DNA of 64,000 nt from the NCBI RefSeq assembly GCF_023100805.1, contig NZ_CP095855.1:7171001-7235000 (forward strand), in the 5' to 3' direction. The translations under genes and the position numbers were made by a program. Each line of letters opens with the position of its first letter. Position 1 is the first letter of the stretch. This stretch comes from Chitinophaga filiformis. Lineage in GTDB: Bacteria > Bacteroidota > Bacteroidia > Chitinophagales > Chitinophagaceae. The notes below the pieces were generated by a model. It worked only from the letters and a program-made list of their open reading frames with translations. It was not told the origin of the DNA and made no database searches. Below are positions 43,601 to 50,959 of this stretch, in pieces.

Positions 43601-45911
43601 GCTTAATAAAATCATAGGGGGCATGTTTCCTGAACGTTTCACTTTCAAACAGCGCGGTCTGTTTTTCCTCACTCACCACCATATATTTACCACAAAGCAG
43701 GGGCACGAACAGCGCTGTCAGCGATGCATCAAACGTATAGGACAAATGAACATAGCTGCCGGCGCCTCCTCCTTTCTCTGTGTAAAGGTTTTTAGCGCTC
43801 AAGAGATAGCTTAACAGGGCCGCATGGGTCACCATCACTCCTTTAGGATTACCTGTAGAGCCGGATGTATAAATAACATAGGCAAGCTGTTTGAGATGAG
43901 GTAATGGTAATGGCGTAACGGGTTGTGAAGCGAGCATATCTGCATCCCTATCAATATCTGCCAATGCCACCTGGCCTTCCAACGCATTTCTTCCTGCCTC
44001 GTTGCACACAGCGATGTTGGCCTGAGTATCTTCCAATATGTAGCGGATCCGCTTCTGCGGATATTCCGGGTCTACGGGCACATAGGCGGCTCCCGCTTTA
44101 AGTATTCCCAGGATTGCAACGACCATATCCAGGCTTCTGTTGGTGCATACAGGAACGAAGGTGCCAGCGCTTACTCCCCTTTGGTTTAAGTAGTGTGCAA
44201 GTTGATTTGACCGTTCATCCAGCTGCTGGTATGTTAAAGTATATTGACCGAACACGATAGCGGTGTTGCCTGGTGTAGCCTTCGACTGTGCTCCGATCAG
44301 GCTGATCACCGTTTCATCTGCCCTGGCACCGGCCACAGGTGTGCCGGCCATTTGAAGTATATGGCTGCGTTCTTCAGTGCTGAGCAGCTGAATACCATCC
44401 ACGGTAACGGCGGTTTCAGTTATCAATTGTTCCAGCACATACCTGAAATGGGCCATGATCTGCTGTACGTATACTGCATCCAGTAGGGTGCTGTTGAAGC
44501 TGAAAACAATATCCGTTTCCGTCCCCATGGTAATGGTCAGGCTTAGTGGATAGTTATTCTGCTGGCGGACATGCACGTTGCTTACATCCAGGCTCCACTT
44601 GTGGGATTTCAGCATTTCACTTACAGGGTAGTTCTGGAAGGTGAGCGTGCTGTCAAACAGATCTCCGCGCACACCGGTCCATTTCCTGATATTGCTCAGA
44701 GCAGTGTACTGATACTCAAGAGAGGACAATTGCCTTTGTTGCATAGCCTGCAACCAGTCTACGATACCTTGTTCCTTTTGAAGGGTGGTTGCCAGCGGTA
44801 GCGTATTCACATACATGCCGACCTTGCGTTCCACTCCGGACATTTCATTCGGCCTTCCTGAAACCGTGAAACCGTAAGTCACCTGCTCATTCCCGGTATA
44901 ACGGTATAAAAGGTATGCCCATACTCCCTGCATTACCGTATTTAAAGTAACACGGTTGCGTTGGGCAAATTTTTCAATTTTTGATGTGAGCACGGCGTCC
45001 AGCAGCAACACCTCGTCTCTATAGGTACCGATCCCTTTTGTTCTGTCCATGGCTGAACCGATAAAAGGCAAAAGGCAGCCTGTACTCATATCTTTCAGAT
45101 AGTCGCGCCAGAAGGCTTCTTCATCGTCTTTGTTACGACGCTCGATAAAGCGGATATAATCTTCGTATTGATCAACCTCCACTGCCGGCGGCTGTTTACC
45201 GGCAGCAAGCAGATCATAGGTGTTCAGCAGTTCCACCATTAACGTGGGAGTAGACCAGCCGTCGATAAGGATGTGATGCCAGGTCCATAACATTTTATAC
45301 CTGGTGTCTGTAAGCCTCAGCAATGCCACCCTGGTCAAAGGTGCTTTTGTAAAATCAAAGCCCTTTTGTCTATCGCTTTCTTCATATTCCTTTACCAGTT
45401 GTTCCTGCTGATCTGCAGGCAATCCGCGATAGTCCTGTATATCCACCGGCAACTTCACAGATTCATATACATACTGTATGGGGATCTTTAACTCATCATA
45501 ATTAAAACCTGTGCGCAGGATACTATGATTGTTCAGCACATATTCAAAGCTACGGTGGAAAATACCTTCATCTAATCCCACCAGGTCGCAGCTTACCTGG
45601 TGTATATAAGCTCCGGCCTGCGTATCGTACAGTCCGTGAAAAAGCATCCCTTCCTGCAAACCGCTCAGGCGGTAGATGGAGGAAATATTGGGTACTTTTT
45701 TAGTACTTACCGCTTCTTTCTCCGCGATAAATGCGATCAGTTCCTGCTTATTGCTTTTTATAAAATCAATAATTCCCTGGTTACTTTTCACCGCCTGTAT
45801 CTGTTCATCGGTGATCCGGCTTCTGTCTGCTTTCAGCAGCAAGCGATCATTTTCTACTACTAAAAAGAAATTTTCCTGCTCCAGGGTTGTTATAAAATCT
45901 TTTATCTCCAT
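37686..45911 (-). CDS. NRPS2: terminal synthetase, docking-C-A-T-C-A-T-TE(Cys)-sulfotransferase
   Basis: A 2,741-residue terminal synthetase. Residues 1-60 form a TubC-like beta-hairpin docking domain. C1 (HHILIDGW), A1, T1 (FFNIGGDS), C2 (HHAILDGW), A2, T2 (FFELGGDS, S2161), a thioesterase at about 2216-2450 and a sulfotransferase at about 2461-2741 follow. The thioesterase nucleophile is cysteine, YGQCNGSG (C2291), with VGDKDP and VGHFMW supplying Asp and His. The sulfotransferase has the PAPS-binding loop HVPRSAGTT and LLRDPVERIISYY. Pocket residues read D-A-T-K-V-G-E-V-G-K (Asn-like) for A1 and D-I-W-E-M-T-A-D-D-K for A2, whose acidic residues fit a short diamino acid such as Dap. In sulfazecin a Cys-thioesterase closes an N-sulfonated Dap to a beta-lactam. 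The same is proposed here with sulfotransferase in cis. Confidence 0.93.
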   Translation of the reverse strand: MEIKDFITTLEQENFFLVVENDRLLLKADRSRITDEQIQAVKSNQGIIDFIKSNKQELIAFIAEKEAVSTKKVPNISSIYRLSGLQEGMLFHGLYDTQAGAYIHQVSCDLVGLDEGIFHRSFEYVLNNHSILRTGFNYDELKIPIQYVYESVKLPVDIQDYRGLPADQQEQLVKEYEESDRQKGFDFTKAPLTRVALLRLTDTRYKMLWTWHHILIDGWSTPTLMVELLNTYDLLAAGKQPPAVEVDQYEDYIRFIERRNKDDEEAFWRDYLKDMSTGCLLPFIGSAMDRTKGIGTYRDEVLLLDAVLTSKIEKFAQRNRVTLNTVMQGVWAYLLYRYTGNEQVTYGFTVSGRPNEMSGVERKVGMYVNTLPLATTLQKEQGIVDWLQAMQQRQLSSLEYQYTALSNIRKWTGVRGDLFDSTLTFQNYPVSEMLKSHKWSLDVSNVHVRQQNNYPLSLTITMGTETDIVFSFNSTLLDAVYVQQIMAHFRYVLEQLITETAVTVDGIQLLSTEERSHILQMAGTPVAGARADETVISLIGAQSKATPGNTAIVFGQYTLTYQQLDERSNQLAHYLNQRGVSAGTFVPVCTNRSLDMVVAILGILKAGAAYVPVDPEYPQKRIRYILEDTQANIAVCNEAGRNALEGQVALADIDRDADMLASQPVTPLPLPHLKQLAYVIYTSGSTGNPKGVMVTHAALLSYLLSAKNLYTEKGGGAGSYVHLSYTFDASLTALFVPLLCGKYMVVSEEKQTALFESETFRKHAPYDFIKLTPAHMSLLEAAVIKHGEPFFTGKLVLGGEALLYNHFRFLAERNICTKIINEYGPTEATVGCSVFIVDTCDSAPYKNNSIPIGKPLENVQLYILDTDQQLLPVGVPGELYIGGAGLAEGYMNQAALTADKFLDNPFNTAAKQKLYRTGDLARWLPDGNIEYIGRIDNQVKIRGYRIEPGEIESMLQQVGTISQAVVLARENASGDKILVAYVVPKEGYDRKTLQAGLKEMLPDYMVPAWLLEVDTMPLTNNGKIDKRALLELKPATGEKEAVLPANEREAAIMAIWQEVLELSSITTTESFFNIGGDSIIAIRVVNRLKKELGANIQLADFFEHDTIQQLSAFIDREHQDNQHEALLVSVSDRINQMKAEKLALLDNADEIADIYPMSDIQKGMLFSSLLYPGMPMYHDQFVYDIKDPDFSHDLLSRAFALMVQKHSILRTQFLYNDGGEELQIVLKEVPVSITYQDVQSQKEATQRKWIRDFMAKERLYAFDLSKAPLWRAHVFKVSPERTIFLLQFHHAILDGWSRASLNTELNNTYIALKSNPDYQPSPLKSDNRNAIVEELAGKSDGGHTAFWQNELAGYKHLDIFSQDVVAEKFLRHYDAAFVDKLKEVVKDNGISLRSLLFAAYLYTLKMLTFENEVTVGLVAHNRPESEDGDKVLGCFVNTVPFRLRLDTPQAPTWRTFVRKVHEQLAALKKRERTTLFEISNAAGEKSGESNSFFDTIFNFIDFHVYDHLEESHPDAEGDEKAEVDSFELTNTHLDVTTNITGNQLTVSYLLRRKLKSGVSMETLHGYFDKIMNCFINALDKRIDHTALLSTSEKDQLLNTFNNNKRHFPEDKTLPELIEAQAKRTPKAIALVYKNEQSSYGELDRRSNQLAHYLCKKGVGHSTLVPVYMHRSPDMLVAILAILKAGGVYVPLDPEYPADRIAYMLEHTAATNIITLADYKAQLADAGSRNVIVLDELRHEIAAQPDNKVDNTLRPGDLAYVIFTSGSTGRPKGVMIEHIGMINHLYAKINDLGLDSTSIIAQNASHCFDISIWQFFAALVTGGTTVIVDQETILDAQRFMTTIAASRVTVLEVVPSYLSLLLHLAEESRIAHLFADLKYMMVTGEAVKPQLTSRWFSLFPDIPLVNAYGPTEASDDITHYIMRAAIESDIVPIGSPVQNMQIYITDCFLNLCPPGVKGEILVAGTGVGRGYLNNAEETARVFINDPFQPRKAQRLYKTGDMGRWLKDGNIEFFGRKDNQVKVRGFRIELEEIESVIAAHPDVRDNVVLVRYTAGGDAYLSAYLVVKEGFIQDQFRAVLSEKLPDYMIPAVVTRVDALALTSNGKVDRKAMLAWKEDGAAVTAGEHISPRNEVEEKLVALWQEVLGIQTVGIKDNFFELGGDSFKAIRMVSRFGKGFSVPDLYRNPTIEALAVQIMEATDTNYYLHELSPAGPGKKLSIIAVPNSAGDPVIYQKTTNALTALEKDYAFYGVHLPRPEPGADENMRTMLQELAVAIVVEIQQRIHTPVVIYGQCNGSGLALEIARLLQEAGVMCEAVFIGAALPRTKKSQEEDPRTDREIMQLLDTIDATYPASPEDQVIFFRNFKYDSMLAAASFNNMLELMKAKAYNKLNAPLYCIVGDKDPLTKNYSRRYKDWKYFAREANLVVMKDVGHFMWRDKPEELADILFRALKKEPDASARPKYPIIFTHVPRSAGTTLVHIMKQRFSEDEQFFFYVREKAGNIREAMSEFQELPLEKRQKLKLLQGHTSFGIHRDFPSYTYVTLLRDPVERIISYYYYILRLPDHYLHKVVLNSKMKLADFVTSGLSAELDNIQTRQLSGIHPGDNGKCNRQMLETAKANLLSHYAVFGITERFDETLILMKNQFGWKFPFYKPMNTISDKPVKDQLSAETLQLIRNVNAFDMELYEFAQERFGAIIDSQNGAFHKDLERFRKYNGLLQKISKPSTGNIGLNAWKLYVKWFDKD

Positions 45912-45926
45912 TATAATGAGGTTAAT

Positions 45927-48900
45927 TTAAAAGCTTAAAATGTCGTCCAGACCTTGCTGCTTTTTCCTAAGGAATTCATCCAGTTCTTCATAGCTGATCT
46001 CGTCGCCTATTCCATAATCTGAAGGGGTATATACTACTCCATTATGTGACTGTGCTATGCAATGGGAAATAATATCACCTAATCTTTGCTGGTAGTCGCG
46101 GGCTAACTGTTCTATTGTTTCAGCGTTAAAGTGAAGTGTGCTGTAACTCCAGTTGATGCAAAGCATTCCACCCTGCACCATACTATTAATAGTGAGAAGG
46201 GCTCCTGCAGGATTTTCGGGGCTTATATTAGCGCCTGCATATTCAGCTGCATCGCTCAGCCATTTGCTATGACCGGCCATATTATCCAACTGGCCGAGAT
46301 AGTTAAAAATGATATCCCAACATGGCTGTTGCAGTTTAGGGTCCCGGTTAATGTATTTCAGTACACCATAACCAATACCTTTATTTGGCAAACGGCGTAA
46401 TTGTTCTTTCACACTTTTCAGCAGTTCTCCTTCTTTGATCTGCAGGGGTGTTTCCAGGAGAACGGGGTAAAGACTGGTGAACCATCCTACTGTACGGCTG
46501 ATATCTATAGCAGGCTCCAGCACTTCCCTGCCGTGGCCTTCGAGGCCAATGATCACTTGCTGACGACCGGTCCACCTGCATAAAGTGGCTGCCAAAGCAG
46601 CAAGCAGTACATCGTTTATTTCTGTGTGGTATACTTTGGGTACCTCTTTCAACAACTGACGGGTGCGATCATTATCGAGCATTACCGCATGACGGGCTAT
46701 ATCCATCATGCGTACCTGTACATTACAGGGTTTATCTGAAGACAAAGGCACGTACTGTTGCTGTATCTTCTGCCAGTACAGCTCCTGCGATAAAAGACCT
46801 TTGCTGGCAGCATACCGTTCAAGTACGCCGCGCCACTCCCTGCAGGAGGCCGATTTTTCCTGTAAAGGCAGCTGGTTGAATATCTTTTCCAGGTCTTCCA
46901 GTAAAATACGCCAGGACACGCCATCCACTGCCAGATGGTGAATAATGATAAGCAGCCGGTTGCGCGACAATGCCGCCGGTGTTTGTATCAGTAATGCATT
47001 TACCAGTTTACCTTTTGCTATATCAAGGCGCTGCTGATATTCTTCTCCATATTTACGGATTAGCGCCTTCACTTCTTCTACAGGCGCCGCCTGCAGATCC
47101 ACCCTTGTAATCACTTCACTGATGGCGCCATATTCCTGGATCCAGTTGTTTCCTTCCTGATGGAAAGAAAAGCGCAGGGCATCGTGCTGCTCCATCAGTT
47201 GCCGGAATGCGCTTTTCAGCTGCAGTTCGTCAATGCCCTTATCAATTTCCAGTAATACGCTCTGGTTATAATGAGAAACATGAAGCGGATGGCTTTCCAG
47301 GTACCACTGCTGAACGGGCAGTAACCCGCATGAACCGGTCAGTATACCTTGCTCGCCCGCATTTATTTTATTGGTACGTCCCGCTACAACAGCCGCCAGC
47401 TGGGAAATTGTCTGGTAGATAAACAAGTCGCCTGGTTGTAATATATAGCCTTTGTTCCTTGCTTTGTTCACTACCTGTATGGTAATAATGGAATCGCCCC
47501 CTACTTCAAAAAAGTTATCTTCTATTCCCAATGCCCCCGTGCCGAGCAGCTCCTTCCATATCTCGATAAAATCTTCTTCGATCCTGTTCCGGGGAGCTAC
47601 GTAGGTGTTTGCTCTCGTGGCAGCGTCATCATCCGGATCAGGGAGCTTTTTCTTATCCACCTTCCCGTTGGAGTTCAGTGCCAGTTGCTCCATACATACC
47701 AGCGTAGAGGGCACCATATATGCCGGCAGTTTACTCCCCAGGTATGTGAGTATCTCATCTTTCTGCCATGCATCTTCCGGCACGATGTAGGCTACCAACC
47801 TGTTATTATTTGAGGCATCTGTCTTCACGACCACCGTTGCCTGTTTTACCAGGCTGCAGGACAGCAGTACATGGATGATCTCACCGAGCTCTATCCTGTA
47901 CCCACGGACCTTCACCATGTCATCCCGACGCCCCTGGGAAATAATTTCTCCATTGGCCTTCCATTTGCCCATATCACCGCTTTTGTAGATCCTGGAATGA
48001 GGATCGGATGAAAAAGGATCCTTTATGAATTTCTCTGCTGTCAGTACCGGCTGACCCAGATACCCTTTTGCTACGCCAATGCCCCCTATCCAGATCTCGC
48101 CTGTTACACCGATAGGGCATAACTGACCGTTGCGGTCTACAATATAAATATCCGTATTGTCCATCGGCGGGCCAATATGCACAGGGGTTGTTACCTCCAT
48201 CGGCGCCATTGTGGAATAGATGGTTGTCTCTGTAGGACCATATGCATTAAACAATTCACCATGCTGCAATAATGCCTGCATGACTGATTCGTTCAAGGTA
48301 TCTCCGCCTGTTATCATTTTAAGGCCGCCCGAATATTGCCATCCGCTATTCAGCAACAACTGCCACAAACCGGGTGTACACTGCAAATGGGTGGGTCGGT
48401 GCGCTTCGATTTCCTTTGATAGCCGGAAACCATCAAGAACAGCTTCCCGCTCTACCATCACCACTGTTCCGCCGCTTGTAAGCGGCATATATAATTCGAG
48501 GTAAAAAATATCGAAACTAAAAGTACTGAAGGATAGCATCGTGGATGTCGCTTCAAACGCCAGGGTCCTGACCATATATGCAATACAATTGACCATATTG
48601 CGATGTGTGATCATAACACCCTTAGGTTTTCCTGTAGAGCCGGAGGTAAATATGATATGTATCACATCATCCGGCGCCAGGGTATTTACCAGGTCATCTT
48701 CAACTGCTGTTGCAATGAAAGACCATGCCGTATCCAGCTCTATCATACTGATCTCTTCCTGAAGGGACAATTTCCCCTTGCATGCGGCATTGGTAACAAT
48801 GAGCCTGGCTGCTGCATTCTGAAGCATATAAGAGATCCTGTCCTGGGGCAATGATGGATCTACCGGTACATACGCGGCGCCTGCCTTTTGTATCCCCAGT

Positions 48901-50870
48901 ATGCTAACGATCATGTCCAGGCCCTTCTCCAGGCATACAGGTATCAAATCTCCTTTACTGACGCCCTTCGCCTGTAAATGACGGGCCAGCTGGGTGGCAC
49001 GCTGATTAAGTTCTTTGTATGTGAGCTGTGCCTGCCCGAATATGATGGCCACATGTTCCGGTGTCTTTAATGCCTGCTCTTCAAAAAGGGCGATCATCGT
49101 TTTATCTGCCGGATATGGCATCTTAGTATTGTTGAAAGCGACCAGCAACTGTTGCAACTCTTCACTATCCAGCATCTGCATGGCCCCTATTTTCTGTACC
49201 GGCTCACCTACCGCTGATCTGAGCAGGTTTGAATATTGCCCCAGCATCCTGGAGATGGTAGGTTCAGTGTAAAGGTCTGTACAGTATTCAGCAGTTATCT
49301 GTAATCCGTCTTCATTCCTGTTCACATAAAAGGTAAGATCAAACTTAGCAGTAGTGGTGATCCTTTTTTGAGCCTGCAGGCGTAGTCCGCCAAAATCGCG
49401 GCCACTAATGTCTGCCTGCTCATTATCCTGCATGGCGAACATTACCTGGAATAAAGGGTTACGTGAGGCATCCCTTTGCTTCACGACTGCATCAACTACT
49501 TTTTCAAATGGTACCTCCTGATGTAAGTATGCCTCCAGCGTATTGGTTTTCACCTGCTGCAATAATTCCTGAAAAGAAGGGTCTTCACCTAAATTGCTTC
49601 TCAGCGCAAGGGTATTGACAAAAAATCCAATCAGGCTCTCAGTTTCTGCACGCCCCCTGTTGGCAACAGGAGTACCTACACAGATATCGCCCTGGCCACT
49701 GTACCGGTAAAGCAATACCTTAAAAGCGGCCAGCATCGCCATAAACAACGTAACGCCTTCATTGGCACACAGTATTTCCAGCTGAGGGATAAGATCTGCG
49801 TCCAGCTGGTATCTGACCAATGCTCCACGGTTGCTTTGCCGGAACGGTCGTTCATAATCAGCCGGTAATTGCAGGGGGAGTACATCCTGTAACCTTTCTT
49901 TCCAATATTGCAGTTTACCAGGAAGAGCGCTTTCAAGGTAAGTACGTTGCCAGACAGCGAAATCTGCATACTGTATGGCCAATGGTGTTAAGGGGTCTGG
50001 GATATTGTTTATACGGGCCTCGTACAATGTTGTCAGTTCATTCATCAGTATAGCCGACGACCATCCATCTGTGGCAATATGATGCATCACAAGCACCAGC
50101 ACGTGTAAATCCGGCTTTCTCCGCACCAAATGTGCCCGCAACATATACCCTGCAGCCAGGTCAAATGGCTGGTTTATTAAAGAAAGGATAAATTCATGCA
50201 GGGTATTATCATCAAGATCATGGTCCGTCATTTCAGGTTGCCATTCGCCTGCACTCTTAACCTCCTGGCTGGCGATGCCATCTCTTCCTATAATTGCCGT
50301 TCTAAGCACCTCATGTCGCTGCACAATACCCCTGAGGGCATAAAACAATGCGTCTACATTCAGAGGGCCTTCCAACGTAAACACCATAGGTATATTATAT
50401 TGTACGGTATTACCTTCCAGCTGATCGATCAACCATAATCGTTCCTGACTGTAGGAAAGTGGTATCTTCTCTGTTTTTGGAGCCGGAGCCGGCGCCTGAA
50501 TAGCCACCACCCGTTCCTGTCGATCTATATGTGCAGCCAGCAGGGCAATAGTAGGATAATTGAAAATATCCGTCAGCTGGATATGAATGGAAAAACGGCT
50601 GGTGATCCTGGATAACAGCTGAATAGCTTTCAGGCTCCCCCCTCCTATCGTGAAAAAATTATCGTTCACGCCAAATCCATCCCTTTTCAGCAGGCTCTCC
50701 CAGATACTTTGCAGTGTCTTTTCCGTTTCATTACGTGGCGCCAGGAACGGAGTATGTGCATCCGTTATTTCCTGTTTTATTTTGGTGGGTAGATTTAGCA
50801 GGTCCTTTCCGGTCCTTCCTGCCAGGGTTTTACTCACCAGCCCTTTCATAGCGTCATGCGGCTGATTCAT
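45927..50870 (-). CDS. NRPS1: nonribosomal peptide synthetase, T-C-A-T-E
   Basis: A synthetase of about 1,647 residues. A free carrier domain opens the protein (DNFFTIGGGSLKAIQLL), followed by C (HHIATDGW), A, a second T (DNFFEVGGDSI) and an epimerisation domain (HHLAVDGVSW, EGHGRE, RTVGWFTSLYP, NYLGQLDN). The first T has no adenylation domain and is the best candidate to receive glycerate from the FkbH domain of NRPS3. The E domain makes the incorporated residue D. Pocket residues D-I-L-Q-I-G-A-I-Y-K resemble glycine-type codes, but epimerisation argues for a chiral residue, so I leave it unassigned. The tail after E (YTPSDYG...LDDILSF) can act as docking motif for NRPS2. I use the ATG at 50870. 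A TTG at 50891 would add seven residues. Confidence 0.92.
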   Translation of the reverse strand: MNQPHDAMKGLVSKTLAGRTGKDLLNLPTKIKQEITDAHTPFLAPRNETEKTLQSIWESLLKRDGFGVNDNFFTIGGGSLKAIQLLSRITSRFSIHIQLTDIFNYPTIALLAAHIDRQERVVAIQAPAPAPKTEKIPLSYSQERLWLIDQLEGNTVQYNIPMVFTLEGPLNVDALFYALRGIVQRHEVLRTAIIGRDGIASQEVKSAGEWQPEMTDHDLDDNTLHEFILSLINQPFDLAAGYMLRAHLVRRKPDLHVLVLVMHHIATDGWSSAILMNELTTLYEARINNIPDPLTPLAIQYADFAVWQRTYLESALPGKLQYWKERLQDVLPLQLPADYERPFRQSNRGALVRYQLDADLIPQLEILCANEGVTLFMAMLAAFKVLLYRYSGQGDICVGTPVANRGRAETESLIGFFVNTLALRSNLGEDPSFQELLQQVKTNTLEAYLHQEVPFEKVVDAVVKQRDASRNPLFQVMFAMQDNEQADISGRDFGGLRLQAQKRITTTAKFDLTFYVNRNEDGLQITAEYCTDLYTEPTISRMLGQYSNLLRSAVGEPVQKIGAMQMLDSEELQQLLVAFNNTKMPYPADKTMIALFEEQALKTPEHVAIIFGQAQLTYKELNQRATQLARHLQAKGVSKGDLIPVCLEKGLDMIVSILGIQKAGAAYVPVDPSLPQDRISYMLQNAAARLIVTNAACKGKLSLQEEISMIELDTAWSFIATAVEDDLVNTLAPDDVIHIIFTSGSTGKPKGVMITHRNMVNCIAYMVRTLAFEATSTMLSFSTFSFDIFYLELYMPLTSGGTVVMVEREAVLDGFRLSKEIEAHRPTHLQCTPGLWQLLLNSGWQYSGGLKMITGGDTLNESVMQALLQHGELFNAYGPTETTIYSTMAPMEVTTPVHIGPPMDNTDIYIVDRNGQLCPIGVTGEIWIGGIGVAKGYLGQPVLTAEKFIKDPFSSDPHSRIYKSGDMGKWKANGEIISQGRRDDMVKVRGYRIELGEIIHVLLSCSLVKQATVVVKTDASNNNRLVAYIVPEDAWQKDEILTYLGSKLPAYMVPSTLVCMEQLALNSNGKVDKKKLPDPDDDAATRANTYVAPRNRIEEDFIEIWKELLGTGALGIEDNFFEVGGDSIITIQVVNKARNKGYILQPGDLFIYQTISQLAAVVAGRTNKINAGEQGILTGSCGLLPVQQWYLESHPLHVSHYNQSVLLEIDKGIDELQLKSAFRQLMEQHDALRFSFHQEGNNWIQEYGAISEVITRVDLQAAPVEEVKALIRKYGEEYQQRLDIAKGKLVNALLIQTPAALSRNRLLIIIHHLAVDGVSWRILLEDLEKIFNQLPLQEKSASCREWRGVLERYAASKGLLSQELYWQKIQQQYVPLSSDKPCNVQVRMMDIARHAVMLDNDRTRQLLKEVPKVYHTEINDVLLAALAATLCRWTGRQQVIIGLEGHGREVLEPAIDISRTVGWFTSLYPVLLETPLQIKEGELLKSVKEQLRRLPNKGIGYGVLKYINRDPKLQQPCWDIIFNYLGQLDNMAGHSKWLSDAAEYAGANISPENPAGALLTINSMVQGGMLCINWSYSTLHFNAETIEQLARDYQQRLGDIISHCIAQSHNGVVYTPSDYGIGDEISYEELDEFLRKKQQGLDDILSF

Positions 50871-50959
50871 TTTGGGTTTCTTTAATGGCAAAAAAATATC
50901 TGTAACATGGTATTACCTGTTACCGGGTTACAATACACTAAAATGTCTGTTAAAAATTC

